Shown piece by piece: positions 10,191-20,618 of a stretch of DNA of 50,788 nucleotides. Position numbers and translations under genes: made by a program. This DNA is from Lineolata rhizophorae (lineage: Eukaryota > Ascomycota > Dothideomycetes > Lineolatales > Lineolataceae): NCBI GenBank assembly GCA_010093515.1, contig MU001679.1, forward strand, positions 1,046,194-1,096,981. Direction: 5' to 3'. Each line of letters starts with the position of its first letter. Positions within the stretch are counted from its first letter, which is position 1. The notes beneath the pieces were generated by a model that saw nothing but the letters and a program-made list of their open reading frames with translations, had not been told where the DNA came from and ran no database searches.

Positions 10191-12211
10191 CTATTTTGTA
10201 AACAGCAACCCTATCAAAACCTTAATGGCTTCAAAGACGCCTCTATCCTCTACTAAGCGCTCAAACGCCGCCGGAACCCTCTTAAACGCCCCTCTATCAT
10301 CAGCCTCGCTCCCTAGGCCACCAGCATCAGTCAGCCTCAACCTCGTATATGAGATAGAAGAAATCGGATCAAACTTACAAGTTCTAGGCAATGCTACATC
10401 GGCCTTGAGGCTCGACATAGCATCCCCAGTCCACGCGCACCCAACCTTCCACGATACGCGCAGTACCACCTGTTCGCTTCCCAGTACAAGCGTAGTGCGT
10501 CCAAGTTGCTCCTTAAGCTGTGTCTTTGACAATTGGACCCGCTCCTCCTCTGGCGCTTCCTCGTCACTATCCTCGTTACCCTCCTCGTCAACCCTCTCCC
10601 TCTTCCCTTTCCCCTTCCCCATCGCACCTCCCTCACGGGCACCGGCACCCGCGCTCTTCTCCCTGGTCTCCGCCACCAGGCCCGGCCACGCCCTCTCACA
10701 CCGAACCCAGCACTCGGCACGCCTAACGCAAACGTCCCAATACCGCTCGAGCGCCCAACAGCAACGATTGATGTCGCGATCGCTCTCCGCGACGTCGTCA
10801 AGCCACGCTCCGACCTCGCGCCGGGCCCACGCCGGCAGCGACTCGACTTTTAGACTCGCGACCGAGACGCCGCCGGCGAAGCCGCCGCTGCCAGCGCGCT
10901 CGATAGCGAGCTCGAGGCGCGCCGTGAGCAGCGCGCCGGGGGACCGTAGCGTGAGGTGCTGGATTTGCTGGGTGGGCGAGATGGTGCCGGAGAGGGACGT
11001 CTCAGATGTGAAGGTGAAGGGGGTAAAGAGGGTGAGGTAGGGGATGGGTTCGGGGAGGTCGACGGGGTCGTGGCTGGGGAGGGGGTCGGAGTCTTCATCG
11101 GTGGAGGCGGAGGAGGGGGGTGCGGCGGAAATGCGAGGTTGGGGGAGGAGCGAAAATGGGAGGAAAGCGTTGAGGGCTTGGGAGAGGGAGAGTGGAGGAT
11201 TTTGGGCGGATGTGGAAGCAGCGTCGGTGGCGTCGTCGACGAGGAGAGACCTAGTATTAATGTGAGCCGGACGTGCGCAGAGAATGCCTCAGCAAAAGGA
11301 AAAGTTACGTACATCAACGTATCGATGTTGTCATCTCCAATGGCACCAGACTGGCCGCTTCGACTGAGCTCGGCCTCCTTCTCCAGCTCATTGACCTCTT
11401 CTTGGAGTACTCGTAGTTCCCGTTCGAGCTTCTCCTTCTCCTTAAACCTAGGGTCTAGTACCGCCTCGCCCATGGCCGCTGGTTTAATTGCACTGGGGAC
11501 AGCTTGCCCCTCAGGACGCGACGCCACCGCCTCTGCTTTCTTCCCACCGAAGTTGCTCGCTGCTCCACTCGTTCCCGAGTCCGCTTCGGCAGCTCCCTTT
11601 GTAGGCTGGACGCGGGGTCTCAATGGCGAGGCACCTAAGCCTTTGTCGCGCCCCTTCCCGCGCTTCGGGCGCCTGCTCGGCGATGAAAACAACATACCCC
11701 GCGGCACTGACCCGGAGGGCGACGCGCCGTCGCGGCGCCCGCTACCGGGCTCCGACGGCGTGGGCGGCAGCTCTTCATCGTCACGTTCCACGTCGGGCAC
11801 CTCGCCGAGAAAGCGCTCGTAGAAGCGTCCTTGGACGGCGGATCGTCGTGGGGTCCCTACCGCGGTGCGAGCGGGTTCCCCTTCGATAGCATCGGCGCCT
11901 GTTGCTCGCTCAGCGCTTGCTCGGCCGTTGGCGGGATCGGCTTCCGGGTCAGCGTGTGGGTTCGCGGTGTGGCTCGCCAGCACGTACGCCAGCGCGTCGT
12001 CGCTTCGTGCGCGAGGTGGTTTGTCCGGTGTCGCTGGCGCCGGGTTTCCAGCCGAGCGCGGTCGCGGCAGCAATGACGGGTTGAAGCGGGCGAGACTGGC
12101 TCTGGTGGGCGAAGCAAAGGAGGCGCGCGCGGATGTGCCCGTTTGCGCGGAAGCTGATGGCCGCGGGGGTGCTGCCGAGAGCCGGCGGCGCTTTGGCGAT
12201 GGCGATTCCAT
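10191..12211 (-). CDS. mcm21: Kinetochore protein Mcm21/CENP-O
   Basis: Two exons, 12211-11313 and 11250-10191, are joined across a 62-bp intron (GTACGT...ACTAG) and code for 652 residues. The first 235 residues are a disordered Ser/Pro/Arg-rich tail with repeated SSPSRRPKR-type basic patches. A coiled coil (KLERELRVLQEEVNELEKEA) follows. The C-terminal part, starting around DTLMSLLVDDA, carries LPEPIPYLTLFTPFTF, typical of fungal Mcm21/CENP-O RWD domains. The protein belongs to the COMA/CCAN inner kinetochore, where it pairs with Ctf19/CENP-P at centromeres. An acidic, low-complexity insert (GKGKGKRERVDEEGNEDSDE and following residues) interrupts the second half. The gene is very GC-rich with high GC3, so the opposite strand shows long empty frames. 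It is divergent from the TMEM135-like gene. Confidence 0.78.
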
Positions 12212-12684
12212 GTCGCGCTCGTGGGTTTGAGCTTTGATGGGCGCTTCAGCGGCTGAACCGAGAGCGGGCGGCGGACGGTGTGTACCGCGTCACGTGCGTG
12301 GCGGCACGATTCGCGCGACGCGACGCGTCCGTTCCTCGGGTTGGGCCCCACTGCGCGAGTGGGGCCCCGTCCTCGCACCCGATGACTAACCTGTAAACTT
12401 CAAGACCTAGCGCCGCAACGGGATGCTAGCGCCGCTCTTAGCCGAAAACATTAGCGCTTGCTTCGCTTCGGTCCAGCCGAGGTTCAAGCCTCTCCACCGG
12501 AGTTCGCCCGACGCGGGTTGCAGCCGACGGTGTTGGCAACCCACTCCCGCGGCGCATTCGAGCCCGTTCAACTCCGCTACCTCTCCTTCGACATGCCGTC
12601 GTCGCATTCGCTTTTTTTGTAATACAAAGTCCCAGGCCGCAACCTCGCGACTGCGACCGTTGCGCCCGTCGCGCCCGTCGCGCC
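12212..12684. promoter_or_regulatory. Bidirectional promoter Mcm21 / TMEM135-like
   Basis: The 473 bp between two divergent start codons must hold both promoters. The sequence is GC-rich near Mcm21 and contains no TATA box that I can pick out. A CT-rich tract before 12685 (CTTTTTTTGTAATAC at 12610-12624) is likely leader sequence. Confidence 0.5.
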
Positions 12685-14491
12685 ATGGCGTCGTCCTCCA
12701 GCTCCGTGTCGAGCTCGTCCTCGTCCGGCAGTGGCCGTGAGAGTGTCGACCCTGTGCTCCGCAATGCGCTACGCTACACCGTCAGCGCCAAAGAATACAA
12801 GCTCCTGCACCGATACCTCATAAGTCGTGCGCCCGCAGTCCGCAGACGCACTTTGCAACCGCGCCGTTATGAGACCGTAGTCACCGGCTCTTCCGCCGAC
12901 GATTATAATGCCGCCACTGTTCGCGCCGCTCTGCGCGTCTTCGGATCCATATATGGCGGCCTAAAGCTATGGGACCTCTTTACGCAAAAAGTGCTTAACA
13001 GGGGGAAGCCTCGACTGTATGCCTACCTCAGCAGGAGCAATCCAGCTCGTCTTTGGTTCATTGCCTGCATAGTCGCTAATGGAGTCCGTATCGATCAGAC
13101 CAAGCCCTAAGATTCCCTTCTGGAAATCACCAAACTTCCGACTTTCCAGCTCTTTCGCTCTCATCCTCCTCTTCCACCGCCTCCTCCACCGCTTTTTCAT
13201 CCGCCTCCGCGAGTCGCTCCTCACCGAGAATGCGCGGCCCTTCCGACAGCGTAACCCTCGGGTGGCGCGCACGCTGACCTCCCGCCTCGCTCCTGCCATT
13301 GGCGCCAGCCTGTCAGGCTTCTTCCTCGCTGTGTCGCCCAAAGATCAGCTTCGCGTGACTATCGCTATCTACCTCTTTACTCGCGCTCTTGAGTTCTCGT
13401 ACAACCGGCTCGAGAACAAGGGCTATTTCAAAGACCGGCCGTTGTGGTTTGGCAGCTGGCTGCTGATGCCTGCTGTCTTCGGGCAACTTCTGCATGCCTT
13501 CACGTTCGATCGGGACTGCTTCCCGGAGGAGTACGGACGCTTTATCCTGAACAATTCGCCGCAGTACGTGCAGAAGCGGCCGGCCAACTATCCCGCTCAC
13601 CTGCCCTGGCCGGGCCCCTACGATATCGCGGACAGCTTGGCTGAGATATCGCGCCTGCGCTGGCCCAAATTCACCTCTCCGATTCTCTTCCCCGACACTC
13701 AAACCCTCCCCTCGTCACTCTCCGCCATCGCGCCCATCACCTCGTCCGCCCACCCAGCCACGACCAACCTTTCCTGCGCCGTTCTCCATCCCCACGACCC
13801 TTCTTGCCTCCGCACCTACATCACCTACTGGCTGCGCGCCTTCCCGCGCGTGGCGCGCTTCTTCACGCTCGCCTTCACGGCTTTCGCGCTGGTGGCAAAG
13901 CCCTTCCGGCAGCAGCTGGTGGCGTCGCCGATCTCGACGCTCAACGCGCTGGCGGCACGCATCCTGCGCGCGTCGGCCTTTGTCACGGGCGCCATTGGGA
14001 CCTCGTGGGGCGCCATCTGCCTGCTGCAGTCGGGTGCCGTGGCGCCGCTGCTGCTGCCCCACGGCGCGCTCCCCCGCCAGCGCTGGTTCCTGCACGGCGC
14101 CCTGGGCGGCTGCTGGGCCATCCTGGCGCGCTCCGGCGGCCGCGACAACTTTTTGTACTCTGCGCGCGTCAGCATCGATTCGGCGTGGAAGGTGGGCGTG
14201 AAGCACGGGTGGTGGAAGGGCATCAAAGGGGGGGATGTCCTCCTGTTTACGGCTAGTCTGGCGCTCGTGGATGCGGTGTACGAAGTGGATCCAAAGGCGG
14301 TCAGCGGGGGCATGCTGAGGAAGGGGTTGGGCGTCCTGAGGGGTGAGGGGTGGGTGGATAGGGCGGCGTCGGCAAAGGGGGAGGGGGAGGAGGGGAAAGT
14401 GGTGGAGGAGAGGGAAAGCGAGGCAAGTGGGTTGGAGGGTGTGGATAGGATTGAAGAAGAGGCCGAAAAGGCTGAGGAGAAGACCGAATGA
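12685..14491 (+). CDS. TMEM135-like multi-pass membrane protein
   Basis: Exons 12685-13016 and 13099-14491 flank an 82-bp intron (GTATGC...ATCAG) and give 574 residues. Splicing joins NRGKPRL to PSPKIPFWKSPNFR. The protein begins with a Ser-rich stretch. Hydrophobic segments follow at about residues 120-140 (SSSFALILLFHRLLHRFF) and 175-190, near 225-240 (WFGSWLLMPAVFGQLLHAF), and several between 345 and 430. The motif HPHDPSCLRTYITYWLRAF resembles the Cys-containing segment of the TMEM135 family. Family members act at peroxisomes and mitochondria in lipid handling and organelle dynamics; the fungal function is little known. The last 70 residues are charged (Glu/Lys-rich) and probably cytosolic. 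It is divergent from Mcm21. Family assignment is fairly sure, role is not. Confidence 0.72.
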
Positions 14492-15100
14492 GATGTTTGA
14501 TTCCGAGCGCAACTTCTACTCCACTTTTGCAACAAAGGTTGCCGATTCTTGGTGTGCGTAATGCGTCTTCACATTTCTTCACATTTCTTGTCGCAAGTGC
14601 AATGAGTTCATGGATTTTGTATATAGAAAGTAGAGAACGAATGTAATATAAGTATCGGCCTATACTCTCTCTGTGGTGAACCGTGAGCATTGTACGTGCC
14701 TTGTAAGTCAGTCAACCAGCCCTCCAAGCTTGAATGCATATCGACCCATCGCGTACTCGGTGTGGCGTACCTAGGCAGCCCTAAAAGCGAGATCGTCGTA
14801 ATTCTGTATGCAATGTGGTACCTGGCATCAGGAGGACAGAACACGTTCCTTCTGACTTACAGCAGGTACCTAGAGCATCTTATGACCGAATGCTGACCTG
14901 GAGGCTTTTATCCGCAGGCAAGCCACTGTGCCAAGCCTAGGGCTCGTGGACTTGCTGTGCCACAAAGCCTGAAGGCTGCGCCGCAGCCGAGCTTGCCGAC
15001 CCTAGGCGGTGATCCCACAACAACCGTGCTCTCCGAGGCCTCAGCATTCCTTTGTGTGTTTCCAGCAAAAGAATGACAACCGACGCATACCGCGGAAAGG
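14492..15100. other. Intergenic, no gene seen
   Basis: The 609 bp hold the 3' end of the TMEM135-like gene and the promoter of the small Cys-rich gene. Reading both strands I see only short, non-protein-like frames. Confidence 0.5.
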
Positions 15101-15823
15101 ATGGGAAGACATAACAGCTCCTTTTTGATTCTTCTTACCCTCGTTGCGCTTATCTCTACTACATTTGCATTCTGTAAGCAAGCTGTTATATTTGGCATGG
15201 CTGGTCGTCCTAGATGCTGTATGCTGACGTAGGGAAAACCACGAAAGCTGCGACGTCCTTCTGCAAATGTACCTGCTTCAGCAATAGCACAATCATTCCT
15301 CTGAACGGAGAGCAGCGTCAACCTAGCCCCGGTTCCGATGGTGGCGAAAGCAGCAGCGGAAATGACAAAGGTGGCTCGACTTGCAACGACTGCAACCGCC
15401 AATTTTGCCTCGACTATAACCTTCCGATCTGCAAGGGCGCAAAGGAGGAGGATGTGTTTACGACCTGCTTCCGTTAGTTTGTCCTTCTCTTGTTGACGGG
15501 AATTTTCGCTCTGGTCTAGCATAGCCCAGGAGAGCCGTCGACATGTCTTGCGCGGAATAGAAGCGGACTAACATAGCACGTCCTATACAGAGCGAGATTC
15601 CGCGAAAGATCAAGCTGTCGTCCTGATCTTCATTGTCGCTACTGCTGGGCTTTTGATATATGCTGCTGTACGACCGTGGGTGGAGCAATGGATAGCGGTA
15701 AGAACAATACTTCGTAGCTTGGCTTGTTTTTGGACAGAGACCTACTTCTGACACAAAGATACCGTCCAGAACGCCCGCGAAAGACAGTCTTATGTCCCAG
15801 TATCAGGACAAGCCGATCAATGA
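15101..15823 (+). CDS. Small Cys-rich single-pass membrane protein
   Basis: Four exons, 15101-15173, 15233-15472, 15591-15697 and 15770-15823, give 157 residues. Donors are GTAAGC, GTTAGT and GTAAGA; the reading frame closes at every junction. Residues 1-23 form a signal peptide (SSFLILLTLVALISTTFAF). The luminal part carries CKCTCF, an N-glycosylation site (NSTI), then CNDCNRQFCLDYNLPICK and EEDVFTTC. One membrane helix (VVLIFIVATAGLLIYAAV, about 113-130) precedes a short tail ending SYVPVSGQ. The pattern matches, from memory, an uncharacterised protein family conserved across Pezizomycotina; the dense Cys pattern suggests disulfides in the secretory pathway. None of its exons would stand out as a gene alone. 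It is convergent with the COX14-like gene. No function is assigned. Confidence 0.72.
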
Positions 15824-16083
15824 GTCCACACAGTAATGTCTAGTTGCCGGCGCAAGGAGTACGATACGGTTAAGAAAATGGGATTGTTTATCCTCGGTAG
15901 CTCTGCAATGGGTTGACACCAAATTGAAGATTAAAGTACATCCCTCCGATCTATTGTAGTGATGCGTAGATGCTCTCGCCACACTCGCTCGACATAAATA
16001 TATTACATGGAAGGGAGTTTTAAACGTACAGCATACATTCACTGAACATCTGCAAGAAACGCGCTGCGATATGAATCTCAAAT

Positions 16084-17111
16084 TTACCTCCGCATCATCC
16101 AGTCAACCCAGCTTTTTCCCTTCTCCCTAGCAGCCTCCGCTGTATCCTTTGCAGCTTGAGCCGCGTTCTCTCCCATCTGATCAAGTTGCCCTCCGACTTC
16201 AGGTTTGGGGGCAGACGTTCCCATCTTCTTAGCCAATGCTTCATCTCGTCTTGCAGTCTCCACTGCTTTCACGATTAATGATCCTTGACCTCGAATTTCA
16301 TCCCTCAGCCTGTCCCTGATCTCTTTCCTTAGCTCCGGATCCTGCACGCCTTCCCATTCGATTTCAGGCTCAATCTTCTTCGCACCCGGCGATCCCTCCG
16401 GAACCACGACCCCGGCCGATCTTTCGCCAATCCTACCGCCCACGCTCTCTTCTTTGCGCAAGTTCCCAAATAGACGCATCTTTGTCCGGGCCCAGAGGCT
16501 GGGCTGCTCCTGAAATTCCTTCTCAGCCGCAGCGACTTCCGCATCATGGCGAATGAGCTCGAGAGCCTCTTCACTTGCCACACCTGCTTCCTTGGCCGCT
16601 ATAGCATTGTGTAGGGCGGTCTGGTACGCGAGTTTGTTGGCTTGGTCGTATTCCAGGCGTTTTTGACGGCTGTAGATAGCCATGTCGACGATGGAGACAG
16701 CACCCAGAACGACAGCCATTCCTGTACAAATTTGTTAACAACGCCTCATGCAGAAGGCTACGTGAGCTCTGCCAGTAGCTGAGACCGCCTAAGCGTGAGC
16801 GTACCTCCCAGGCCGAGAAGACAATACACGGTGAACCGATGGGCTCGATCAGCCCACACTCGTCCCCTCAATATGACCTTATCAAATGTGCTCATTTCGT
16901 TTCGGAGCATCTTCTGCTTGTCCGCCATCGCGCGTAGCCGTGCAATTTTCTGCGCCGGCGTCTCCCCTTCCGGTACCTTCCCGCCATCCTCGGGCAGCCG
17001 GACTATCGTGGATCGCCCAGCGAATTGTGAACCGGCAAACTTGGAGCCAGCATACGGGCCCGTCGAGGTGAACCTCGTAGCATCTGCCGCGGAGGCCCGT
17101 GGGCCAGGCAT
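16084..17111 (-). CDS. COX14-like mitochondrial inner-membrane protein
   Basis: Exons 17111-16805 and 16721-16084 are joined over an 83-bp intron (GTACGC...GTACAG) to give 314 residues. The start ATG opens MPGPRASAADATRF. A short helical region (PAQKIARLRAMADKQK) leads to RVWADRAHRFTVYCLLGLGG, which continues in exon 2 as MAVVLGAVSIVDMAIY, forming one membrane helix at about 89-115. The motif D-x-x-H-R-x-T before a helix resembles the COX14 / cytochrome c oxidase assembly domain, which helps couple COX1 synthesis to complex IV assembly. The long soluble C-terminus is charged, Ala-rich and helical and is much longer than yeast Cox14 (about 70 aa), so the match is only to the core. It could instead be another inner-membrane scaffold. 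Confidence 0.6.
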
Positions 17112-17738
17112 GATGGGCGCCTGGGGGGAGAAAATGCGGGAGGGCGGAAAGTCGGATGTTGGGAGGATTTATGCGCGTCAGCGCGACGGGCGCCGGCAAA
17201 GACGTCGAATTAGCTCCGATCCGCTGTACGCAATGCCGCAAGAAATTGGAATAAGTAGATGATGGGAGCGCAAGAAGGCCGCAGAGTTGATTGATGAGGA
17301 TGCTTTCCAACCCGGTGATCTCAGAATGTCGGGTGATTTTTTGGAGCTCCTACTTGGCGGCCTATCCTCGGACCTGGAAGTACGCGGAGCGAGAGGCTCG
17401 ACCTGATTGGCTAGCCGGTGCTGGGGTTTAACAACCTCAGCGTTTCTTGTAGACTTCGATCTTAACAACCTACACCCTTGGTGGGCCGTCTGTGAGCTAC
17501 AAGTCCATTTTCTCGTGCCTGAGAAGGCCTTTCCTAGAACGTTCATCCGCACGGCATTGAATCCCTAAAACAGACCATATTCCATACCATCCCCCAACCG
17601 CTTCCGTTTCGTTGCCGCGGGCAATCGACTTTCCGGCCTGCCGAGCCATAATCCTTCTCCCAGTGCTCGACGCGTCACAGATGGTAACCTCGTCTGCGCT
17701 CTACTTTGGCCCGTAACCCTCGGCCCATACGCCAGACC
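17112..17738. promoter_or_regulatory. Bidirectional promoter COX14-like / DUF2458
   Basis: The 627 bp lie between divergent start codons. A minus frame at 17178-17552 is not protein-like. In the plus direction a TTG-initiated frame runs into the DUF2458 protein from 17706, but the ATG at 17739 is the more natural start. No clear regulatory motif was found. Confidence 0.4.
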
Positions 17739-18720
17739 ATGGATCCAGCCGAGCAACGCGGTGGCCATCAAGACCTGTCAACTGTTCTCGCAACGCTAGC
17801 GTCTATAGCAGCCCAGGAGCAGGACCGCGCGAATTCTGCCACTCCGCAACATGGCGTCGACCAATCTCGTGACCCTCGGCGCCAGACTTCGCCGCCGACC
17901 CTACCTCATGCCTCCGGTAAACAAGAAAAGCCTAAAATTGATCCAACGACCATAACCGACTGGTCCCAGGGCCTGCGTTACGTAAACAAGCTTACTGCGG
18001 CTAATCAGCACCTCTCGCACGTGCTTCCGAAGGTCGGGATTAGCATCTTCCTCTGCTTCTTTCACTCTGCCATACGACCAGAACTAACCGGCTGGTGCAG
18101 ATGATCGCTGAACAGCATCGCAATGAGCGAGAATGGTACGTTCTTTCGCGTCGGACCTCCAGCTAGTCTAGTAAACTATCAATGTACAGTGCTGAACTGG
18201 TTCTGACGTTATTCCATATTTAGGTGGGAGGGGCGTGAGGCGTTGATTCAAAAGCAGCGTGCTCGGCAGGAGGGCTCGAAGAAGATTGATGACGTCTTGT
18301 ACGTGGCCATTCCCAAAAGAACGTCCCTCCATTAGGGCTGGCTAAACTTCGACCTACAGGAAAGCTATAGGAGGTGCAGCATCCACGGCGTCCATAAGCG
18401 TAAGTCGCGCTACTTTTGATTCCACCAAGATCGTGCACTTAGCAAACCCCTTGCTGACACTCCTCTAGTCTCCCGAAGCCAACGGGAAGGAGCTGGCGAC
18501 ATATGACAAAAAGGTCATTAATGCCTCGCAGGATATGGTTCGCGCACTGTCTTCCGAGTTGAAGAGGCAGGGCGTCCCCTTTTTCGGTACCAAGCCACAT
18601 CTCATCGCACCTGGAGACGAGGCTCCTGGCCCAGGAGATGCTGCCAAGATCTCCCAGAAACAACTTGTTGAACTCCAGAAGAAGATGATTCAATTTCTGG
18701 AGGATTTCTATGGCGAGTGA
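17739..18720 (+). CDS. DUF2458 family protein, five exons
   Basis: Exons 17739-18032, 18101-18135, 18224-18298, 18360-18399 and 18469-18720 give 231 residues. Introns of 61-88 bp have donors GTCGGG, GTACGT, GTACGT and GTAAGT; the reading frame is kept at each junction. The protein starts MDPAEQRGG. A disordered part to about residue 75 is followed by KIDPTTITDWSQGLRYV, then MIAEQHRNEREWWEGREALI, and a C-terminal helical part with VPFFGTKPHL and LQKKMIQFLEDFYGE. This order matches fungal proteins with a DUF2458 domain, whose function is unknown; the helices suggest a coiled-coil partner protein. The first donor (GTCGGG) is weak, but the alternative of reading on gives a frame that soon stops. 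The gene is divergent from the COX14-like gene. Confidence 0.75.
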
Positions 18721-19455
18721 AGCCGCACCGTAGCTTCGTTTTCGCTTGCTACTTCATTTACGGGTCCTAAAAGCTCGGAAATCACCCGCAAAGCCTGGTT
18801 GCGTGGCCGCTGTCACACCGAACTGTTTACCACCCCTTGTGGACCAATGGACGGGTACCAACATTGTTCCTTTCCGCAGTGCACGACCAACAGTGATTGC
18901 TTACCTGGAAAACTGTACCTGGAAAACTGTGACATGTTACGCTTCCAAGGCGCGCATCGACAGACACTGGTGGCTTGGGTATGCCATGCGCATAGGTAGT
19001 ATAAACTGCTTTTTCTTCGGCACTCGGATTGTGCTTTGGCGCATAATTTGTTTTTCACCAGTACAAATCGTCCTCCATTCCAATAAGTATCAATAACACT
19101 CGATGTCTATGTACTACTGTACGAAGATCACTGGTGAAGCCGAAGCGTATACAGTCCAAGCGAAATTATGCGTGAAATTTCTGGCAAACACTGTACCATG
19201 CCTTTCTGCTATTGGCTGGATCGTTGACGCCTAGATGTATAGAAGAAGGATACTAGGTGACCTAGTGCTACATATCTTCGTTGCTAGAAATATCAGGAAA
19301 ACGATACAAATGCCTCCCAATTTTCCTTCACAAGCCTTTTTCTTTTTCTCCTTCTCTATCACGAACAATCTTTGCGCTCCTGAGGGCTCCTGTTGACAGC
19401 ACCCTCGAAATAACCCTCTTTTGTAGGATCCTGTACCATCATCAAGTTCACCGCA
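18721..19455. other. Intergenic, promoter of Cys-rich gene
   Basis: In 735 bp I see no coding frame worth calling. A short direct repeat, TACCTGGAAAACTG, occurs twice in a row around 18902-18930. The last 150 bp (CT-rich, TTTTTCTTTTTCTCC near 19338) look like promoter and leader of the next gene. Confidence 0.45.
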
Positions 19456-20618
19456 ATGTCAGGCAGCGCATTTCTCCCTCTTTTCACACTAACGGGCATA
19501 ACTTTGTTTGCCAGCCATCACGGTTCGTATCTGAAAGGATTGCCAAAGCCCGGATTCTTTGGTCTGTCGCATTCGGCAACGGAATTTCTTGCCGTGCTTC
19601 CCGTACTCTCCAATCTTGGCCTAGTCTGTGCAGAACCTGAGCAACCTATAGTCGGCCCAGCATACCCAGTTTACTATCACGATGAAGACGAAGCCTTACC
19701 TAGTATCGGAGACTCGCACAAGGTGAGGCCGCTTGAGGCCAACATGGAATCTAACCAGTGCCGTGGCCGCGAAACTCTGTGTGGTCGAGGATGCTGCCCT
19801 GCTGTAAGCGGCTGTATTCTACGTAACCGTTGATGTTCAAGGTCTTTTGCTAATATCGCGGGTTATATAGGGCTCGACTTGCTTGGGAGGAAACAAAGGA
19901 TGTTGCCCGAAGTTGTATGAATGCTCTGTTGCGTAAAGCCCTGTTGACCGTTTGATTGACCAAGGGGTCACATAGGCATACCTGCACATCCGCCGCGCCT
20001 TTGTCGACCTCGTGTGTCGATGCAAGCCACGAACTGTGTTCACCATGGGTCATCATGTCTTCGCTCTGTTGTCCGTCAACGCTTCCCATCTGCTCCTCGA
20101 AGGAAGGATATGGTTCCGGGTGCTTTCCTGTGTCCACGATTCATGAACGGGGCGTCGACGCTGTTGCACCGATGGCGACTGCAGAACTTGCGACCACGAT
20201 TTTAGTTGGAGATACAAGGACCATAGTCGAAACTTTGACATCTACTGTGTTTTTGGAGATGGCTTCGCAGCCAGAGGGTAGTTTGGAGGATTTGACCTTC
20301 TTGACCGCGGAAGAGAGCCTAGACGCCTACATGGAGTCTATAGAGGCCTGCTCTTTTTCACTGGTAGGGTGTCCTCTGTCGACGACACTTGACGATTTGA
20401 TAACTGCGGCTCCTGACGCCTCTATTACTTCCACGGAACTTGCAACACCCACGGGAGAGATCAACGCCATCTCTATCATTCCAGTGCCTTCTGCGGAAGC
20501 GGAGCTTTCGACTACAAAGACTAGCACTGCCCCTACGGCTGTGTTATCGGCGTCGGCACTGTATGTTGAGCTGGCTAGGGTATTGGCTCTGTTAGGACTC
20601 GCAGCACGCTTCATGTAA
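19456..20618 (+). CDS. Cys-rich secreted protein with GPI-like tail
   Basis: Exons 19456-19803, 19871-19932 and 19976-20618 give 350 residues. Introns are 67 bp (GTAAGC) and only 43 bp (GTAAAG...CATAG). An N-terminal signal peptide (FLPLFTLTGITLFASHHG) precedes a Cys-rich part: CRGRETLCGRGCCPA, then GSTCLGGNKGCCPKLYEC, then CCPSTLPICSSKEGYGSGC. A Ser/Thr-rich stalk of about 170 residues follows. The C-terminus (VELARVLALLGLAARFM) is hydrophobic, as in GPI-anchored wall proteins. The CC-containing repeats recall granulin-like or CFEM-unrelated surface Cys motifs; I cannot name the family. A cell-wall or secreted role is inferred. The 43-bp intron is near the lower limit for fungi and should be checked. 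Confidence 0.62.
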
